Assembly (NCBI GenBank): GCA_027919835.1
Contig: JANVFP010000051.1
Location: 62,001-126,000 of the forward strand
Length of the DNA: 64,000 nucleotides
DNA from: Lentinula raphanica
Taxonomy: Eukaryota; Basidiomycota; Agaricomycetes; Agaricales; Omphalotaceae
Direction of reading: 5' to 3'
Shown here: positions 42,960-55,319 of the stretch, piece after piece
How positions within the stretch are numbered: position 1 is the first letter of the stretch
Layout: each line of letters starts with the position of its first letter
Made by a program: the position numbers and the translations under genes
The notes under the pieces: generated by a model
What the model saw: the letters and a program-made list of their open reading frames with translations, nothing else
Told to the model about the DNA's origin: nothing
The model's database searches: none

Positions 42960-44409
42960 CAGATTCAATATCCCAGCGCCGGCTAGTGCTAGCGCGAGTG
43001 GAGAGTGTTTCCCCGGCTCTACCGCTCGAAAATCACCAACACATTCTCGTTTCACTATTCCCTCCATTCCCTTGCACCCCACACAGTCTAACCCACCTAC
43101 TGACAACAACAATTCAGCTACCCCTCCAGTCCATACTCCCTTGTCAAGTGATTATCGTTACCCATCCCATCCACCTGGGTTATTACCCGAGAAGCCAATT
43201 TCTTTGGATGAACATTCCCTTCTACCTCACGTTAAGGCCAAGGACCGCTTACGGGCTTGGTCCTCTCCCTATTCACTTCTCTCCCGCAATAATCGCATCG
43301 CTACTTATGGTCTTAGTGTCGTTACCAAAGGGGAAGCGGCTAAAGACATGGGTTTAGCTGACTCAACTAAATCCTCTTATGCCGCCGGTCTTCTTCGTTT
43401 CCACCAGTTCTGCGATGCAGAGAAGATTCCTCACACCCTCAGGATGCCAGCCTCAGAAACGCTTGTCCTCGGCTTCATAGGGCATTATATGGGTTCAGTC
43501 TCGGGCTCAACAATTAGATCTTGGTTGTCGGGCATACGTGCTTGGCATATCCAGCACGGAGTCACTTGGGCGCTAGATTCATCTCAGGAACTTAAGGTTG
43601 CTCGGGCAGGTGCGCGAATCGCAGGGGCTCATCACCGTCGGCCAGTTCGAAACCCTATCGCATTGACTCATATGATTGCACTGGTACTGAACATCGACTT
43701 TAATGTTCCTTTTCACTGTGCTGCCTGGGCAGTGGCTTGCATGGCCTTCTGGGGTTGCCGACGTTTAGGAGAACTTACCATTCCCAAGGTTGATGGTTTG
43801 GATCCTAGACTACACGCCTTACACTCGACTACCATTAACTTCGCTCACAACTCAGACGGGTCTACAAGATCGGTTTCTTTTCATATCCCCTGGACCAAGA
43901 CAACTCGGGAACAGGGCGCTACTGTTACGGCTACTGGCCAATCAGGCTCCCTCAAGGTCCTTTGCCCGGCTCAAGCTATGAGACGCTATCTCGATACCAA
44001 TGGGAACGTTCCTCCCGATTTCTCATTGTTTGCTTACTTAGACAAGACTGGCCATCCCCGAAACATGGTCAAATCTGTTTTTATGTCGTTCTGCAACTCA
44101 ATATGGGCTAAGGCTGGCCTCGATAACGTACATGGCCACAGTTTCCGCATAGGCGGGGCAGTTGAACTGCTTCTTGCTGGTGTTCCTCCCGAGGTTGTAG
44201 CAGCTACAGGGGGATGGACCTCACTTGCTTTCTTACTTTACTGGCGCCGTTTTGAAGAAATAATACCTACTCACGTTTCCAAAGCTTATGATACATTACA
44301 AATCTCCCGTTTACAAGATACCATGAAAGCTTACCAGAAAACTCACAAAATCCCTAATTCGTTGTTGAACGCTAGTACAGCGGGTATTGATCACTCAGAT
44401 TTTGAGTAA
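42952..44409 (+). CDS. Tyrosine recombinase of the YR element
   Basis: 485 residues. The N-terminal 100 are Pro/Ser-rich; the core-binding domain follows (STKSSYAAGLLRFHQFCDAE, then IRSWLSGIRAWHIQHG). Catalytic residues: Arg in FWGCRRLGELTI, His and Arg in HGHSFRIGGAVELL, Trp in ATGGWTSLAFLL, and the nucleophile Tyr in LLYWRRFEEI. This is the integration enzyme that would recombine a circular cDNA into the genome. The start at 42952 overlaps the RT stop by 8 bases; an earlier in-frame start is possible but adds sequence unlike the family. Confidence 0.9.
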   Translation: MFSRFNIPAPASASASGECFPGSTARKSPTHSRFTIPSIPLHPTQSNPPTDNNNSATPPVHTPLSSDYRYPSHPPGLLPEKPISLDEHSLLPHVKAKDRLRAWSSPYSLLSRNNRIATYGLSVVTKGEAAKDMGLADSTKSSYAAGLLRFHQFCDAEKIPHTLRMPASETLVLGFIGHYMGSVSGSTIRSWLSGIRAWHIQHGVTWALDSSQELKVARAGARIAGAHHRRPVRNPIALTHMIALVLNIDFNVPFHCAAWAVACMAFWGCRRLGELTIPKVDGLDPRLHALHSTTINFAHNSDGSTRSVSFHIPWTKTTREQGATVTATGQSGSLKVLCPAQAMRRYLDTNGNVPPDFSLFAYLDKTGHPRNMVKSVFMSFCNSIWAKAGLDNVHGHSFRIGGAVELLLAGVPPEVVAATGGWTSLAFLLYWRRFEEIIPTHVSKAYDTLQISRLQDTMKAYQKTHKIPNSLLNASTAGIDHSDFE

Positions 44410-44481
44410 TAATAACAAGTTCGTTTTCTCATTGTCAAGCCTTTCGCTCTATTTGGGGGTGGCCTTCCGCCCAGCTCCTCA

Positions 44482-44545
44482 CCTGGACTCCGGCGGTATT
44501 GGGAGCTCTAGGCTCTATTTGGACGTAGGCTTGCCGGAGTCCAGG
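44482..44545. repeat. 13-bp inverted repeat before B1
   Basis: CCTGGACTCCGGC (44482-44494) and GCCGGAGTCCAGG (44533-44545), a perfect stem with a 38-base loop just 3' of the recombinase gene. Confidence 0.8.
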
Positions 44546-44551
44546 GTGGGA

Positions 44552-44627
44552 GCGCGGGGCCAAGCCCCAGCCAAACACACTCATTCCTTTGTACGCTCAG
44601 ACTCGGATAGCCTCGATATTAGCTTAT
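44552..44627 (+). repeat. Split repeat B1
   Basis: 76 bp, same as 44879-44954; touches A2. Confidence 0.9.
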
Positions 44628-44749
44628 TCCGAGATAGGTGTAGCCTATCGGAGGATAAGCGAAAAGAGGCGTGAGAGTTCGGTTGAGCGCTTAACTCTTT
44701 GCAACCGAACTCTCACCGTCGTCGCATACATCGAGCTCTTTTCTCAGCG
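44628..44749 (+). repeat. Split repeat A2
   Basis: 122 bp, same as A1. Confidence 0.9.
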
Positions 44750-44878
44750 CCCACCTCCCTCCCTGGTCCAAATAATTCTTGTTGAACTTGTTTCTTACAG
44801 GCACAGGTGAAAACCAGTGTTCCGGATTGACTCCGCGCATTTGTGGCTCATAGATTAATTCAGTTTGATTGCCCACCC

Positions 44879-44954
44879 GCGCGGGGCCAAGCCCCAGCCA
44901 AACACACTCATTCCTTTGTACGCTCAGACTCGGATAGCCTCGATATTAGCTTAT
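44879..44954 (+). repeat. Split repeat B2
   Basis: 76 bp, same as B1; marks the right end of the element. Confidence 0.9.
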
Positions 44955-45106
44955 CTTGCAAACCGATTCTTACCAATATTCCCACGTGAACTTTCTCTCT
45001 GAGGGACCATAAAAAGCTCAGTCATCTGTCTTCCCAATCCTATCTTCCCCAGTGTGAACTCCAGGTAATTTCTTCAACTCACAGAACCCAGAACATACGT
45101 CATATA

Positions 45107-45749
45107 ATGGCCGTCAAAGATCTCGTTGAGGTATGTATCTCGTGTTAGAGTCCTGTCTCCATTGGATCCTTCGGTTGATCTTGTTCTCAGTCCTCAATCG
45201 ATGAGAACACTGTCACTATCTTCTCGAAAAGCTGGTGCCCATATTGCAGAGCGTCCAAGGCTCTGTTCGAACGGGAATTTCCGGATGTGCCGACTGTGAT
45301 CTTAGAGTATGTTCGACACCCAAACTTCATCATCGAGTTTTCGATAATCTCATTGATTCCCGCACAACAGGTTAGACGAAATGTCAGAAGGTGCTGAAAT
45401 TCAAGACTACCTCGCTAAGAAGACTGGTCAGAGGACGGTTCCGAATATCTTCGTTAGTGCGTAGTCTCTGCCTGTCCAAGTCTCTAGCGTTGACGAAATT
45501 TTTGCGTGTAGATAAGAAACATATTGGTGGTACGTATATACTTCCCTTATCCCTTTTGCGATCTAATTTCGTCTCACCTCTTTTCTCATTCGATACCATT
45601 CAACTTACTCGGCCTACCTATCCCTCACATCCATTCCGCCTACCTCACGCTCTGCTCATCATCCGAATCTTCCTCCTCGATACCTAGGAAACGACGCTAC
45701 CCAGGCGGCCTTCAGGAATGGCAAGCTCAAAACTCTCATTGCTGCGTAA
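45107..45749 (+). CDS. Dithiol glutaredoxin
   Basis: Small thiol-disulfide oxidoreductase, 101 residues, exons 45107-45130, 45191-45306, 45371-45456, 45512-45529 and 45688-45749, all phases matching; the fourth exon is only 18 nt. The active site is [13 protein letters not shown] (CPYC, dithiol class). The glutathione-binding TVPNIFV and the conserved GG in [13 protein letters not shown] are present, and the protein ends KLKTLIAA. No targeting sequence is visible, so a cytosolic enzyme that reduces glutathione-mixed disulfides is likely. Length equals yeast Grx1/Grx2. The YR retroelement ends 152 bp upstream of the ATG. Confidence 0.93.
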
Positions 45750-48712
45750 GCCCCAGCTTTGGATTCCCAAACACGATTCCCGTCTATTTGTCTTGTGATG
45801 TAGAGCTCCTGGTGCTGGTTATATCAATGACGATGATACTCGGGCGCGACTGTAGCCGTGTTCTGGTGGGCGAGATACGAGACGTGGATTTTGAGTTGAA
45901 TGTATGTACTTTACTGAGAAAACTTGGATTATTCGTGAGCTGTCTTGAATCGTTCTATGGGTCCTCGTCTTGAATGATGCAATGAAATCCGGTAACAACT
46001 TGCAGGAGGTATCGGTCAGTAGTCATTACTTCAAAGGGAGTCAGAACCTGACTTCACATATGCGCGCGGTATTTGGATAACTGTGCCACTGCGAATATGC
46101 TCAATCTATTCTTCACCCATAGTCAAAGGAGAGCAGAGAGTGAGATCTCGTTAGAGGTATAATCCAAGTCATGGAAGGAAGAAAACATATTTAGGGCGAA
46201 TAAGTTTGAACTACCACCCGGAAAGGAATCCGCATGCTGGTTCGGACACGCCGCAGCCTTAGGATAGTATGCGGATTCAGCTCTCGAGGTCTCTACACTG
46301 CAGTCTCATTGTCGTGAATCATGTACGAATGATGTTCCGATTGAGTAGACACGCTGGGAGTAGAATAGAGACTCTATTTCGTGGTCAGTAAGTTTTTGTA
46401 ACTGCTCTATGGTTCCAAGTTCCGATGGAGAAAACAAAGGCGGTCACTGTCAAGAAAGTGGAAGATGATCGATAGCCTGAGGGTCAATATGTGCAAGGGC
46501 TCTCCAAGGGCATAGTAAGTTTCATGAGCACAGAGCTGGGGAAATTCTTCATCAAAAGTACCTCTTACGAAGTTTATACAGCTTTCACAACGCCCGCCTC
46601 TCCACCAAAGTTTTGTACGAAAAACCTATGGCTTGGAATGGCAAATAAGCGCCCATGATCATCATCTTGTACGGTCCCTAAGTACTTCACGCACGCTTGG
46701 ATATGATGAGGGAAGACAAGCAACTGTGGAAGCAAATACCTGGCAGTTTCTTATTCTCGACACCCTGAAATTAGCTTCGCGTTAGAAAATAATCGGACGT
46801 GACCCGTCACAAACCTTGAAAACATCCGAGTCCTTCCATGCGCGCGCAACCTCCTGCCGAGTATCCATTCATCTGTTGCGTACCAGAAGAGATATAGATT
46901 CTGATCACAAGGGTGATAGATGAGCAGCACATCATCAGTGGCTCTCGCGGATTCGCCACTGCACCTCATCCATATCAATAACGACTGTTCAGTACTAGTC
47001 TTTAGTTGATTTAAGGTATCAACTTGATACCTATGACAGCGTCGGGATTCGGAAACGAAAGAGTTCTGAAGCGAAAGCCCCGGCATTCACGAGTCACCCG
47101 CATCCTAGCTCCGTCGCGTCAGGTCACATTCGAACATCGCATTCTCATTCTCGCCCTCGTTCCAGTAGTATCTATCAGCCAAGAGAGTGATCTCCACAAT
47201 GTCCAATATTGCCAGGTGGTGAGCACCGAAATGCGAGGGGAGCGGCTAATCGAGGACGGCAGTAAGGCGAAGACTCCTTTCGGAGATGTTCTGTTCGTCA
47301 AAATTTAGTGCACGATATGCCATAGTACTCGAAGCGTTTCAATACAGCAGTGCAGCTCGAAGCTTCAACATGTGCATCCCGACTTGGCAAGCTTAAAGGC
47401 ACTGGCCAAGTGCTTTGCATAGGGAGGCTCGCCGCTGTCATAGAGATCTATTACTTGTGTCTCTCAGTCTGAAGGGGATCGAGGGCGGAGAACGCGTGTA
47501 CGGAGAGATCGTGAAAGGTAAATTGAAGTATCAGGGATATGCTACAGCTTACGCTTCATTGTGTAGATCATGATCGAGTTCTCAAAGCACTTTTCGTCCT
47601 CTTGTCCAATGGGAGCTTTCAAAAAGCGGTAGAGCTAAGAGAAGTAACTCTTCAGTGTGACCGAGCCAAATCTTGCAAACCGAATCCCGATTGCCTTAAT
47701 GATAATCAGTCAGTGATTGATAGACTCAAAGTCGGTGAGGAAATGTACATAGCACATGAAATACGTTCAACTCTTGAAACTATTTTTTCCCGAATGCCAC
47801 CGATTAGATGACTATCCTAAAACTTTTCGCAACTGTGACACTTATCTTCTCCACTGGTCCCAACAATCTTTGGTTGCACCAGTCAAGTATCCACTAATAG
47901 AGTAAATTACGAGCTTTGCCAGTCCTATGCTGGCTGCTTAAACCTTCATCCTCAATAAAATTCCACATCACTCATGGAGCAGTGAACGAACTACACCTGA
48001 GCGGCTGCAAGGTATGGGAGCCGGATCAGCCGCCAATGCGATGGTCTCGACGTTGCCAGGCCTATAGCTTCCGTGGATATCGAATGTGTTCTAATAAAAC
48101 GTTCAGTTTGTCTGCATGATACAGACTCTATTTCTTTTACCCGTCATTGGAGGGCCCTAGTTCAGTCGTCTATGTAGCGCATCGCTCGGCTCTGTCACGC
48201 AGCCTAGTATCCATCCTCGAACCTTGAGAAATTCTGCTTGAAAATCTCACAGTTCATCCGAAAAACTTGCAGATGCTCCAAGCCTTTGTGCTGTGGCAAT
48301 TTCCTATAGGGCTGTTTGTACAGTGAGCAAATTCTACCCGATATATGTGACATACCTCTCTTGAACTCGTCGATGAAGATTGTTACTTACTACATCAAGG
48401 GGGAAACTGATACTTGGAGCCGCGCGAGGAATGACGGAGCGGTTTCCGAAATCAGACTTCAGCTCTTCAGCGCTCCTCGGAAGTCTTCACATCTAACAAC
48501 AGTCTCAGAGGACGATGATGATGGTTGTTTTTTGTTCCAAATTCGTGAGGTACTTACATACATGCTGAGCGCTAACTTTCGTGTACGAAGACGTCCCCCT
48601 TGTAGCTTCATAGGTTTACACAGCATTTCTGCTTTTCAAAAAATCAAACGTAGTTAGATGAGAAATTTACACTTGTATTCATTGTCAAAAAGACCCCAGT
48701 GTGGTAGATGGC
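45750..48712. other. Gene-poor region
   Basis: Several open stretches up to about 110 codons (for example minus strand 46751-47086 and plus strand 47539-47811), none with splice partners or recognised motifs. No RNA gene was seen. Confidence 0.4.
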
Positions 48713-50321
48713 TTATCTCCAGGACATCCTATTCTCCGAACGCAAATTTGAAGCGCGCATCGAATTTCTACTTCTTGGTAGCATACGTTGCTTCCCTGCT
48801 TGATCCGTCTTGAACAAAGGATTCGCGACCGGAGATTGTTCGACCTCCTTGACTACTACTTTCTTCGAATCATTAGCTACTGGTCGATTGCGTTCAGTAG
48901 ATTTCGAGACCACTCTTGATTCCGAAGTCTTCTGTTGACGAATCGCCGTACTAGTAGCCCCTGACGGCGAGGTGCTCTTCAAGGTGCTAGATATCGTGGC
49001 CACCGTCACGTCTCGTCCAACCCGACGTTTGAGGCTCAGGGATCGACGATTAGGTGGCGTTGTCATCGCTGAGTTATCACCAGAATGATCATGGTCTGGT
49101 TTTCTGTCCGACAAACGAGAGCTTTTCTGACCAGAATTGTTGGAGACGCCATATTGTTGCCTCGGACGAAAGACTGGCGAAGTAGATCTTGGACTTGAAG
49201 CCACGGGTGTTGAGGTTGATTTGAGAGGAGTAGAAGAAAACGGGCAACAGCGGTTACCCATATCAGATTCTCTGGCAGATGGCTTGTGAACGTTAGGTGT
49301 GAAGTCGATATCGCGTCCCTCAAAAGGGAAAACAGGTGCATAGCCAGATTTCTGGTCAAAGAAAGGAGCACCGGATCTTTCACCATAGCTCATAGCGTTG
49401 AACGTGCATATAGCTTCGTTCAGGAAGGTCTCTGATATTTCACCATCGTGATAAGCAACGTTTGCTCTCAGAGGCGATTGAGTATGCGCAAAACCCAGGG
49501 AAAGACCTAGTCCAATACCGCGATCTGGTGTTGGAGGGATATAACTTGCATTCGAAGAAGTTGTGGACATGTCAAGATCAATGTTGGACGTGTCTGTGAG
49601 GTCCGGCATGTCGAAGTGATCATCAGGGATTGAGGTATCTATACCATCTGGTAAAAGCCATCCAGTGAATTCACGGCCGAAACGAAGGGGCGGAGGCGAG
49701 GACGGCGGTAACAGAGATCTCGAACCGTTTCTGTATTCCGGCACAAAAGAGGTGGGAGTGTCGGGATCAGATCTGAGCATCGGTAGGTGGGGCGACCTCA
49801 GTAAATCGACTCCAAAGCGAGGTGTTTGGGAACAGTCCGAAGGTGAAGGTTGAGTAAAGCTCATCGCTGGTGATCTATTAGAGGTCACCGCTTGAGCAGG
49901 GCTCTACGAAGTTTGAGCGTTGATGATGGGAAACATACTGCACATGTAATTGCCGTACCTTCGTCGTAAGCGAGCTTTGGGCATCCTGGACATCTCTACC
50001 TTTCGGAGAGAACTCGACTTCTGCCTTGTTTGAATTCCAGCTCCAGTATCCTGCTTTGACAACGTCAGAGTGAGACGACTCAAAAGGCGAGTTTGCGGCT
50101 CGAGTTTGAAGAGCAGGAGGAGTCGAGAGTGGCCTGGTTAACCCTCTGTTAGGTCTCCAGGTCACTGTCAGACGAAGTTCTCGTTCTTGATCCGAGGAGA
50201 CAGATCGCCGTTGGCGAATGAAGCCCACCAGAGAGTCTGGTACAGATATCATTCTATTGAGTGAGCGAGCTTCGGCGGAGAGAATGGGCGGGATTGGCAC
50301 AAAAATACCGTGTCGGGCCAC
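48713..50321 (-). CDS. Disordered Ser/Pro-rich protein of unknown function
   Basis: 517 residues from exons 50321-49959 and 49903-48713. The single intron (gtacgg to ttcgtag) was chosen because it is the only pairing that keeps phase 0 into the long second exon. The N-terminus (MARHGIFVPIPPILS) is followed by ELRLTVTWRP. The rest is low-complexity, with many SP and TP sites (PSPSDCSQTPRFG, SFTQPSP, TPLKST) and a basic C-terminus (MLPRSRNSMRAS). There are no structured domains. Many proline-directed phosphorylation sites would fit a cell-cycle or transcription regulator, but that is only a guess. Confidence 0.6.
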
Positions 50322-52448
50322 AAAAAGTTGCAGTAAGAGAGAGAGATGTACCTCTCACTCAGATTAATCACCTGAGAGTGTACAGTGTTGTAATTGTGGA
50401 CTTGAGAAAAGAGCGTGGTGATACAATACGATGGTACGAATGAACGAGGATAGGTGGACGAGACGAAGTGATGTTGATATTATGTAAGCATCATGTCAAA
50501 CCCTCATGTGACAAAACGTCACACGGAAACGATCTTTATCCTCTCATCCAACAGCATCCAACCAGCTGTTGGTACATAGCAAGTGACTAGACCATCCGCA
50601 ACCTGGAATCGACTTTGTCTTTGAACCTATGTTGATCAGAGGTAATGATCCTTGCACAACGTGAAATCTTTTCAAGTCGCGATCTCTAAGATAGCGGTAG
50701 CGAACTTCGCAACTTGCTGGGAGAACTCAGAAGTTTTGAAGGCATTCGGAGTTTCAGAAAGTAGGTACTGAACTATATCTCAACACACTCAGATAGTCAG
50801 CGGCTGCGAAGCGTACATACGCACCAATAGACTCAGCTAACCGGCAGTGATAGTCCTGGCAGGCTTCAGCAGGCTTCAGTATGCTACGCTTGAAAGACAG
50901 AATGTCCGGAATCTTGTTGGATTCACACCAGAGATGAGTCGGTCCTCAGAGAAGACCGTCCGTTGGAAGAGTTGGAATATGTACGACTCTACTGATTCTG
51001 ACGGCTCTCTCAGAGTCATCGTGACTCATATTGCCTATGAGAAGACAGTGAAAGAATCCAGCGTCAAATTTACATACTATGATAGTTTTCTGCGTTCCGA
51101 AATTCCTAAGCTTCGGATTTTACCAATGGCCTAACATGCAATCTTTCATTCGCGAAGCCGAAACATTCCACTTGGCGATGAAACCACAGTCTCCTACTAT
51201 CATCTCCCGCCGCTGGCCACTAGTAGGTGGAGCGAGAATTCCGAAAGCATGTATGTTGATGCCTTATTCTTGTACTTACTACAAATTCGTTTTGATCATT
51301 GGTTGAGAAGAGGAAATCGTGGCTCCGTTGTTGCCGTATCAGTAACGGGACTGCTTCGCGCACTTATGGAATGCACCGAGCTGAACACAGTACCACCCCC
51401 AATTCATCGTACGGACTTTAGTATAACGTGTCTTGCGGGAATATCTTGATATTCTGCCATGGTTTGATAGAACGTGGCTTTCACTTGACTTTGGGAATGT
51501 ACTAAGATCGAGAAATAGATCATTGGACTTGTTCCCGAAATAACTTGAAGCAACAACGCTATCAAAACGGTAGAAGATATTGCATGATATTGCATGATAT
51601 TGCAAAAAATAGCCATCATAGACCAGATCCATGAACTCGTCCTACAGTTTTCTAGACCCGTTGCATACAAGTTACAAGGGGGTTGCTTAAAATGACACTG
51701 GTACTATCGTCTACGGAGTTACTCGGAAGTTAACAAACAGATATCAGGTCTGATCTTGCTAAGACGCACTGATCAACCATTTTGATCTGCAATTTTTTGC
51801 GTGAAGGACGGCAGGTTCGACAATACCAGCCTCGAGGGATTGTCAGCGTTGAAAAGAACGGAACCAACGCATCTCAGGGAGCCTCAAAGCCGCCAGTTTC
51901 AAGCTTAACTTCATACAACCGTTGATGTGGAGAAATTGCTAGAGCTCTTGGAGAAACTGCCTGGTATGGCACCCTACTGTGTCTTGGCGTATATGTATAG
52001 CCCGCGCATGTGAGTAGCGAGTTTTACGCAGTCTTGGTTAATTGCATTGTTGAGACACAAATAACGCTAGTGGATTGTATACGATGAATGGATGGATTGA
52101 ATTTTGAGGGACAACACGATACATTTGACTACCGCCGGGGCTCTTTAATGCCCTTTATCTGCTGAGGGAGGTTGAAGTGAAGGCAAAGTACCTGGAAAGG
52201 GAACGCGAAATAGTCAGCGACTCGAATGGCTTTCAGTAGGATTCAAACCCCGCAAACGACCTTGTCGTTTGATAAAACAAAAAACGTTCATAGCGACGGA
52301 CAAATACCCTCTAATCCCCCTCAATGATATAGCAAGCGTGACAATGAATACACAATTTTCGGAGACCGATATCCACTTATACTCATAGGCACAACGCTAC
52401 ACCCATTCATCGCTAGATGAAACCCCCTCTAAGTCCTCCCGAGCCATT
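50322..52448. other. Gene-poor region
   Basis: No gene recognised. 51570-51604 holds a short tandem repeat of GATATTGCAT. Confidence 0.4.
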
Positions 52449-53899
52449 TCACTTAGATATTCCATGCTCCACGCTCTTTCTCTCGGGGTGCACCGACTGC
52501 GCTCGTTCATCAAGCGCTGACTCGAGCTCGTGACTCTCTAAACCCTCTATGGAGTTCGCAGGTGGACATCGTGCAAAAGATATATGCGTCTGACTGAACA
52601 CTTGGGTCGATCGTGGATGAGATAACGAGTTGTTGTGGTGGACGATTAGGATGATTATCGTAGGATACATTGCCTGCGACAACAATCAATTGAAACTGAG
52701 CATGAGATCGAATTGGGTGCCCACTGCAACAAAGTTCATGATGACTCCCCAAACATGAGAAGCGATGTTGAAGGAGCTGTCACTGAGGTAGCCGTTGTCG
52801 AGGAAGGCCAGGCATAGATTGACGATCTGGCGAACACGAGATGCAATATATCCGTTTGATTTTGACTATTTAGAGATACAGACTCACTTGGAAAGCGATG
52901 TATAAGACTCCGGATTCCGTCAAAAGCAGCAGGATCTTGACGACCATTGTGCTGCTCATGCCAAGGGTGTTCATGAATTTGTGATGTTGGCTACAAGTTC
53001 ATCCCGTCTGTTGAGCATGAAACGTTTTCTCATGAGTTGAACGGCTTACTATGCTTTGATTCCAATGAGAACGGTCGAAGTGAAATTCGTGGCTATGCTT
53101 GCAGTATATCCCGCGATCGTCAAAGAGCCGAACAGACTGGTGGGCTCGATTATCGAAGGATAAACGTACGCAATTGTTCTCAGGGTTGACGAGGTGATGA
53201 ATATGGCTAAGACGAGCGAATTATAACATAATAGTTGTCTATGGCTGTAGCAAGTAGATGGACGTACCGACGGTGCCAAACAAACAGAATACCGGCAAGA
53301 TGAGCACACTACGTTTGCCATCCCAAACAGCCCACGATCGCCATACAACTATCCCATCTCCGGAAATATACTGACCACAACAAGAAACGACGACATGAGT
53401 CTGAGAAAGGATAGCGGCGGAATAACATACGGCAAGTCCATTCACACCTCCTAGCCACATTTGTCCAATACCCAGACCCAGGACAGAATCAGTAGCAATT
53501 GTGAAACGATCCTCAAGTGGCAGGTCCGTGTTTTTGATTATCGCTGTTTTCAATAGGACAAAGGCGGTGGCCTCGTACAGGGAAAGGTAGGCGGTGGTAA
53601 TCAGGAAGTTTGCTATCAAAAAGGCGACAAGGATCCAAGAGAACCTGGATCTTTTTCGGTTTCTGTAGAAAATGGTCGTAAACTTATCAATCCACTAGCA
53701 CGAGCCGACACGCGACACGATCCGATAGTCGACGAAGATGCGACAAGTACTCACATTACCGTATGCACTGCCTGAAAGGCAAGAAGGCAGTATACACCTA
53801 CACTCCAGCTCAAGGTTAGTGAGCGAGGCTTAAGACGGAGGATATTGAAATTTCACCGTAGAGTAATCCCAATGGGACCGTATACGCAAAGTCCCGCAT
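52449..53899 (-). CDS. Fungal multi-pass (seven-helix-like) membrane protein
   Basis: Member of a large Agaricomycete family of predicted membrane proteins of unknown role. The start ATG at 53899-53897 gives MRDFAYTVPLGLLYG; exon 2 is 53797-53755, and exon 3 begins NRKRSRFSWILVAFLIANFL. Later pieces: TDSVLGLGIGQMWLGGVN, the family signature GDGIVVWRSWAVW, VLILPVFCLFGTVGTSIYLL, SLTIAGYTASIATNFTSTVL and MYPTIIILIVHHNNS followed by a hydrophilic tail to the stop at 52449. The W-R-x-W-x-V/L-W pattern and the final IYPTIIILxVxxxxS helix are typical. Not all of the roughly eight exons were fixed. It is not an obvious paralogue of the gene at 15264-17334. Confidence 0.68.
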
Positions 53900-55319
53900 A
53901 AACAATTCCCCACCCGCCTTCAAAAGTTCAGTCTCCTCGGGGGTCATTCAGACAAAGGCTACAAGACGGAGTGCTCCTTTGAAAGGATGTTTTGAGCAGA
54001 TTGGCAAGGTCAAGAAAGGTGGCAATCAGGATGCGAATATAACATTGATTTCGATTACACCCACGATTCGAATCAGGTGGACGGTTAAAAATTTCCCTAT
54101 ATTCAGTCCTCATGAGATTGGGAAACTTGCATATCAGTACATCAGTGTGATCTGCAGCTCAACGTTGTTGGCAACAAGGGAGAATTAGAGAATTGGGACG
54201 AACACCGTGAAGAAGGACGGTAGAAGACAATTGAGGAGGTACCCGGCGTACAAGTATCATCAGAGGCGGGAACGAGCTTGCATCGCTATGGCCAATGAGC
54301 TCCACCGCGATGAAAGCTTTGGAACTTGAAAGTTGCAGAAGAGAAAACCAACGTTTTACGGATAATTCCGACAGGCTCAGTTCAATCGGCTATTGCGGCC
54401 CGGGCGCGGCGATAACCTTTGTTTTCAACGATCCACTCGCCTCTGCAACGCTGACATAGAGCTCTGGAAAACGCAACTCTCCAGCCATTTTCTTCATATC
54501 GTTCAAGGGTATAAGGGTTCGTCCTTTTCACGTAACTCGATATCGACCTCATTCTTGCTATCATACCTCATGATCGAACTCACATTCTCACTGCGAAACA
54601 TCTCACTGGAACTAAGCCGGACCTCCCACTCATTAACAGAGATTCATCGCAAACATACTGAAGACCTCTGAGGTACTGGAGGTGCCTTTTTCCCCTGGTA
54701 TAATGGAAGATTATCTTCTACCCTCGCTCGTCGAAAGATCGAAAGATGCGTGACGCACGTTATCGAGAACGCTAGGTGATGATTGTGCAGGTAACGATCT
54801 CAAACTAAAATTGATCCCGTCTCGAGGTGTTCCTCTGTATGAATATCCGCCAATTCCATCGATTTCGTCCAATCAAGATGTTTGAGCTCCGGCTCATTGC
54901 TCGAAGTCTTTGGCCCTGCTCAAGCCGCCAGTCTTTGACTGTGTAAAGGCCACCTACAATCTGCGGTCCCGTTTCCAAAATTCAAGTACGCAAGTGCCGG
55001 TGAGTCTTCGATCCTTGAAAAATGTCTGGATGCTCATTCAATGTGCCTAGGAAGTCTTCGAATTGTCTGAAATCTCCCTCTGAAAAGTCAGCCAATTTGA
55101 AACCCCAAGACTAAGGTCTCTGTTTGGTTGAAGTCTCAGACGTCTGCTCGAAGTAAACGTAGGATGACGAGCCACCAGGTGAGTCTTCGCATCCTGATCA
55201 TGCCCCTTCTCATTCAACTGACCATCGTTTCAGGTACACTTTCTGCGACTCGAATACCTATAAAATCCATAGTGGAACCTCGTCTTTCAAACAGACCAGC
55301 TCAACCAACTCAAGCTACC
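53900..55319. other. Intergenic, upstream of the Rds1-like gene
   Basis: No coding signal. 54940-55300 probably contains the Rds1-like promoter; no specific element was identified. Confidence 0.4.

Larger units (their letters stand above)
39218..44954 (+). mobile_element. Ngaro/PAT-type tyrosine-recombinase retroelement, 5737 bp
   Basis: Complete element with split direct repeats in the order A1 (39218-39339), ORFs, B1 (44552-44627), A2 (44628-44749), 129 bp, B2 (44879-44954). B1 and A2 touch, as expected for elements that integrate as circles by a tyrosine recombinase. It encodes a Gag-like zinc-finger protein, reverse transcriptase-RNase H, and a tyrosine recombinase, and no integrase or protease was seen. 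All ORFs are intact once two introns are removed. The A copies and the B copies look identical, suggesting a young copy. No target duplication is expected or seen. Confidence 0.9.

Noticed and set aside
46751..47086. 111-codon minus-strand frame
   Set aside because: No recognisable motif, no start context and no splice partners; it looks like a chance frame.
51570..51604. Short direct repeats GATATTGCAT
   Set aside because: Two to three copies only, too few and short for a CRISPR-like or satellite array.
52230..52280. Stretch resembling a tRNA T arm (GGATTCAAACC-like)
   Set aside because: No acceptor stem or D arm could be paired around it.
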